In this document: one piece after another, positions 59,801 through 64,000 of the stretch
Numbering within the stretch: the stretch's first letter is position 1
How the letters are laid out: each line of letters opens with the position of its first letter
Assembly: GCA_000310025.1 (NCBI GenBank)
Contig: FN648370.1
Coordinates: 85,903 to 149,902, forward strand
Direction: 5' to 3'
From: Ectocarpus siliculosus
Lineage: Eukaryota > Sar > Phaeophyceae > Ectocarpales > Ectocarpaceae
Length of the DNA stretch: 64,000 nucleotides
Position numbers and translations under genes: made by a program
The notes under the pieces: generated by a model
What the model saw: only the letters and a program-made list of their open reading frames with translations
Told to the model about the DNA's origin: nothing
Database searches by the model: none

Positions 59801-62800
59801 GTGAGGGTTGCTTGGTTTTTCAATCGCACAATGCACAGATGCAACACCTTCAGACATCCAACAACCGGATCTCCTTTATCACACCAGAGTGCACAGACAT
59901 GTTGTGGGTGCGTACTGTTGTGTTGCTTCTGCTCGCTCAGCTTTCAATGGTGACCTGGAACTTTTGTTGTTGTAGAATCACCTAGTATACCAATACCGGT
60001 ATGTTTTTTTTGTTTCAAGCGTCCCTGTCACACTTCGTTTTCAATCAACGGCCTTGACACAGGCTCTCTCGAGGTGACGCTATACACTGTACTTGTGTAG
60101 ACAAAATTGACACTGTCGTCGCGTCGCGTCGCTAGCTAACGCTTCTTGAAGCGGGGTCCGTCCCACAGAATACACATTTTCATATCCATCTAAAAGACCG
60201 CTTACAGCCACTACAGAGGTCGCAAGTCCGTTGTCTTTTTCAGAACCCATTCAAACCTCTTCAAACCTCGATTCGCTCGGGGTTCGTCATGAAATTGCAC
60301 GTATCGAGGGCAAGCGCTTCCCGATTGCCGACGGTTGTATTCGCAGTTCAATCCTACCCCAAAATAATTGGTGCGTTTCTCCTGTTTCCGTTGAATGTCT
60401 GCCTTTTCTGGCGTTGCCACAACAGTCTCCCGCTGGAAGTGGCGGCAGCAAGTGCCACGAAGACACAGAGGGACGCAGAGCACCGCAAGCCTAGTGCTAG
60501 AGCGCCCGACAAGGACGAGGCGGCCAAGAGCTGGCTCAACCGCCGCGCCCAACGCCATTCGGGCAACCTGTAAGTTCACCGCACTTCGCGTAGTCCACCA
60601 CGCTGTTTTTTTGTTCTTCACGTATCACGCATGGCAGCACATGCTGTCATCCGAAGTGAAGCAAGCAACTTCCGTTCTAAGAACCCTGTGTCGGTGGCTG
60701 CTGTCTGTTGCTGCTGTCTGGCCGAGTTGTTGCTGAAGACCCCCACCTCTCCTCACGTAGTGTAGTGTAGCACCCTTCCACATGCTGCTTTGGTTCAATA
60801 ACGATTCCTGTTCGGCAGCCGTACAACGGCATAATTGACAGAATCGTGTTGGTAAACGTATCTAGGTACGCTCACGTAATTTTATCTTACTCTCCCATAC
60901 CATGCATGTCCTGCTAATGTTTCGGTCTTCAGGAGTCGAGATGATTCATTCAGGCGCAGAGGGTCGCAGCGGTTGTCAAGGTCGTCCAGCTGGGATGACC
61001 TCAGCTGTAGCAGCTTTGGCCAACGGGCGATGTTCAGGTGCGCACGATGTGGGGTTGCTTTTACTTGTTGTAGTGGGCATCTGTTTTCACCCGGGAAACA
61101 ATGAGCAGCTCGATTAGGTATAAATTTTGGCTCCCATTATTTTTCCTGAGTGAGATGAGGGGTGTTGACTGCTTCTTATGCATATATTCGCGGTACATCG
61201 GCCTTGGTTGGCCTACACTACAAGCCTGCAAACGAGTGTTCGTGGCTGCAGCACGCGTCTCACTTGACCATGTATGTACTCCGTTGCTCACGACCCTATT
61301 CCCTTTTTTGTGTCCACTTACTCTCCTCTCGGCCTCCTTACTCAACCAGTCCCGGCAGGTTCAACCCTACCGCTGGCGCGCTGAGCTGGGTCGGAAGTGT
61401 GGACGACAGCTGGTGTGACAGCTCTGTACGCAGGTGGGGGGCAAAACTTTGACAAGGACAAGTGATCCCAAACAGTTCGACATGCGCGCACAGGTAGTTC
61501 AAGTCCAACATCGGCGGTGGCAATAGGGTCGGGCTTGCCTTGGTCTACCCACTCTGTAGTTCGATGCATTCCACATTCTGTAAACCTGATTGAGTGTGTG
61601 CCTACACACTGCAGAAGTTGGTCAGTTGGCTTCCGCTCCCACCACGCCGTCGAACCGTGGTCGCTGTTTCCTTCACATTTGAACTTCGTTCGGACCACTA
61701 CTATCCAGCGTTTTAACTTCTACTGCCTAAGGTAGCTTCATTCAAAGCAGAACTTGTTTCGGTCGCCACGAGCTCTTCGTGAACCCAAAGTAAGGACATG
61801 TGTATGATAACCGGAAGACCAGAGGAAGTCCCTCGAATGGCAAAACAGCCCCTAGAGATGAGCAATGAGAGGAAACAGGGAAGGCAACCAATGTACCTCT
61901 TCCCTTGCTCCCTTGCTTTCTGGGCTTTTAGCGCCATGACCGCTGGCACGCGCAACTCATCGACCACCAGTCTCAGCGCAAGAGGACTTTCAGACCGCAA
62001 GCTCGTCACGCCACAGCTTTCCAAGGGCGAAAAGCAAACTGTCGAACGGTATGTACTGGTATGGTACATGGTTGGACTTTATGACAAACACGTTTGCGTC
62101 GTCAACTCTTGAAACGTAGAATAGAACGGTGAAGATCCTCAAGGCTATTCACACGTATGGTATCTCGTATTGACGTTGTGACGAGAGGCCAGTATAGTAG
62201 CAACATTGAAGGCACCAGCATCCGCTCAGGTTTTGATAATGCCCGTGCTTCGTCTCTGTCTAAGGGTTGGAGAAATATATATTTTTCTATCACGATTGGT
62301 CCCGCCAGTCGCCGCTGCACGCTTTGTACTGTAGCTTCAGTGGAAAACCGTGCGCGCGTAGTCGCAAGCGTTTTTTTGTTTTATTGCTAACTCGCGTGGC
62401 TGGTTGGTTGCCCCTGTGGCGCATCCCAGGCTCAAGATCAAGCGATCAGACGTCCACTTCGGTTACCGCCCTCTTGAAGGCAGCGACAGAGTGTACAAAA
62501 TCGAGCTGAACGGGGAGATGCGCGCGGCAAAGGTAAGGGAGGTTGTTCCTCTCTGTCGGTTATGGTTTGATGTCACGGTCGTGGAGCGACCTGCAAGATC
62601 ACATGGAGCAGGAAAGTGGTAGCAGTAGCAGGCTTGATTAAGTTGCAAGCTGCCGCTCTTTCTACTACTTCAAAATCTATGCTCCACGTATTTGCGTAAT
62701 GATGGTCGCTTCTTTGCACACTTCTTCGTTCAATTCAAGTAGTTTATTACCCACTGCTGTGCGTTGCATGAAGACATGGGAACGATGCCCCCCGTGCAGA

Positions 62801-63557
62801 CCCCGAACCGGCGCCGTTCGCGCTCTCGTGGAAGCGACTTGCATCGTATCGCATGTTGCTGCCCTGATCACCGGCGAACACACCTGTATCGCCGTGGTTG
62901 GCTTGCGCACGGCAGGTGTTCGACACCTTGGGAATGAGCAAGGAGGAGATGACGGAGGTACTCGACACTTTCGACGCGGAACTCTTGGCTCTTTCACGCC
63001 TGAGCACCCCCCACATCGTCCAGGTACACACATCCCGCACAGCCTGTTCGAGTGAGATGGCTGTTGGTTGTGCCGGTATACACGAGAAATCGTGGAGGGT
63101 GGCGCATCAATGCATCAATGGAGTGTCGCGAGTTTCGTGGAGAAGCGATACGGCGATAAACGAAGTTTTAGTTTTATTTTTCCGAAAGGGAGACACTTGT
63201 CCTGCCCAAATCCCACTCCCAACGGGGACAGAGCTGCTCAAACGACCCGGTTCGCCCTTCTTGATGCGAAGATGCTACAGGAACGCTGGAGCTGCGTATG
63301 ACACAGAGGGATTCCGAGGTAGCGTGTATACGGCGATCTATGTTGGCAGTATATACCCCGCTCGCTGACTTACGATTACCTTCCCCGCGCTCCTGATTTT
63401 TGGTTGACTTGCACGAACATACCCCGTCCTTGTCGTCTAAGGCGTACGGTGCGTCTGTGTCACCGGCCGAGATTATCATGGTGTCGGAGTTTGTGGAGGG
63501 AGGTGTTCTACGCCGTCTCCTCCACAACCCCCTCAAGCTCAAGGATCTCACGCAGAG
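53879..63557 (+). CDS. Large protein kinase, TKL-like, with tryptophan-repeat disordered N-terminus (3' end outside window)
   Basis: Exons: 53879-53948, 54244-54512, 54737-55689, 55925-56812, 57084-57758, 58050-58106, 58477-58572, 59059-59145, 60426-60569, 60933-61037, 61359-61433 (or from 61350), 61932-62048, 62430-62532, 62916-63023, 63442-63557. One frame, about 1,287 residues so far. The first exon (MFWLCGGGSRK) joins in phase but its GTTTGT donor is weak; an internal start at 54300 is the alternative. Residues about 24-1180 are Ser/Arg/Pro-rich and disordered, with a PPPY motif near 107 (a WW-domain ligand), a tandem tryptophan repeat at 235-371, and an Ala/Ser-rich tract. The kinase domain starts near 1185: VHFGYRPLEGSDRVYK, with few of the usual loop glycines; the AAK lysine is residue 1213; the helix C glutamate is about 1235 (FDAELLALSRL); the hinge reads MVSEFVEGGVLRRLLHN. 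The catalytic loop and DFG lie beyond the window, so activity cannot be judged. The substrate is unknown. Confidence 0.8.
55100..55509 (+). repeat. Protein-coding tandem repeat, about eight 16-residue tryptophan units
   Basis: Within kinase exon 3. Successive units begin with Trp (one has Leu) and follow W-x-N-D/E-x-x-S-V-x-A-x-S-x-R-x-G, for example WINEEGSVGAPSTRLG. Most units are 48 bp; two are longer. Degenerate units extend upstream to about 54925. The DNA copies differ at many positions while the Trp, Ser-Val and Gly positions hold, which suggests conservation at the protein level. Confidence 0.85.
58116..58141 (+). repeat. (GA)n microsatellite next to a splice donor
   Basis: Thirteen GA units begin nine bases after the GTAAGT donor of the small kinase exon at 58050-58106. 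It is purine-rich intronic sequence of a kind that can act as a splicing enhancer, but that is inference. Confidence 0.8.
59459..59734 (+). other. Possible alternative terminal exons in the kinase gene
   Basis: A segment at 59459-59576 continues the frame from the exon ending at 59145 and ends with GTATCA. A second, from 59660, continues in phase 0 with a very basic tail to TAG at 59732-59734. Using them would give a truncated protein of about 1,095 residues without the kinase domain. The main model skips both, because only then does the frame continue into the kinase exons. Confidence 0.3.
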
Positions 63558-64000
63558 GTGTGTATATGGCGAAAACATTGGAGATATTTGTCACATGGCA
63601 CATTATCCACGTCACGAGTTCGACATGGACGGTAGTGCGCATCAACACCACAGCAAAAAGTCCGTAAATAGGGTCTTGAGCACGTGAACTGAACGAGGGA
63701 ACGGCACCCACCAGAGATGCTCTGTACAGCAGTTGACAGGGTATTGACGTGTTGACCATCACACGGAAGCATGTGCGGCATGTGCTGCATTCACCTGTTA
63801 CAGAGAAGAGGTCGTGTGTTATCAACGAATGCGGGTCTGTCGAAAACGGGCAGCGTCGCGTCACTGAACGACAACAAAGCCTTGGAATTGTCGGCGAATT
63901 GTAATCTTGTTCGTGTCACAATATGCAGTACCGGTGGATAGTCTCGGTATCACATATTTGTCTTGGCAAGCAGAAAGTGGCGAAATACACCGATCTTGTG
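63558..64000 (+). other. Intronic sequence of the kinase gene at the right edge
   Basis: Begins with GTGTGT after the hinge exon. No segment resembling the next kinase subdomains (HRDLK, DFG) appears before the window ends, so this is probably one long intron or an intron with an exon I could not place. Confidence 0.5.

Overview
The window is a piece of a nuclear genome from a photosynthetic stramenopile, most likely a brown alga. Every recognisable gene is split by many GT-AG introns of roughly 100 bp to 2.5 kb. One predicted protein opens with a signal peptide whose cleavage region carries phenylalanine, the pattern used for import into the secondary red plastids of heterokonts. Neighbouring genes sit on strictly alternating strands. 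No bacterial operon structure, CRISPR array, rRNA, tRNA or intact mobile element was found. All gene models were built by hand from splice sites, reading phase and family resemblance; exon coordinates are given in the entries, and each chain was checked to keep one reading frame throughout.

Layout from left to right: (1) minus strand, 302-11253: cytosolic-type alanyl-tRNA synthetase, 17 exons, running off the left edge inside its editing domain. One of its introns holds a 100-N gap flanked by degenerate homopolymer sequence. (2) plus strand, 11750-28491: a complete 1,448-residue unconventional myosin in 31 exons, with an SH3-like N-domain, motor, alanine-rich helical tail, PH domain and two SH3b-like modules. 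(3) minus strand, 30005-39952: complete CTP synthase, 18 exons, with a 14-nt microexon and a low-complexity N-terminal extension of about 95 residues. (4) plus strand, 40971-45880: a small plastid-targeted protein with the ribosome-binding fold of trigger factor. (5) minus strand, 47813-51949 (3' end unresolved): a CCDC13-like coiled-coil protein, expected at the basal body or centriolar satellites. (6) plus strand, 53879 to beyond 64000: a giant protein kinase with more than 1,150 residues of disordered N-terminal sequence, including a tandem array of about eight copies of a 16-residue tryptophan repeat, ahead of a TKL-like kinase domain cut off by the right edge.

The genes are functionally unrelated (translation, motility, nucleotide synthesis, plastid protein folding, flagellar base, signalling), so the interest lies in individual proteins and gene architecture rather than a pathway. 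Divergent pairs share intergenic regions of 0.5 kb (AlaRS/myosin), 1.0 kb (CTPS/trigger-factor-like) and 1.9 kb (CCDC13-like/kinase); convergent pairs meet at 28.5-30.0 kb and near 46 kb. The best candidates for something undescribed are the tryptophan-repeat kinase and the domain combination of the myosin tail.
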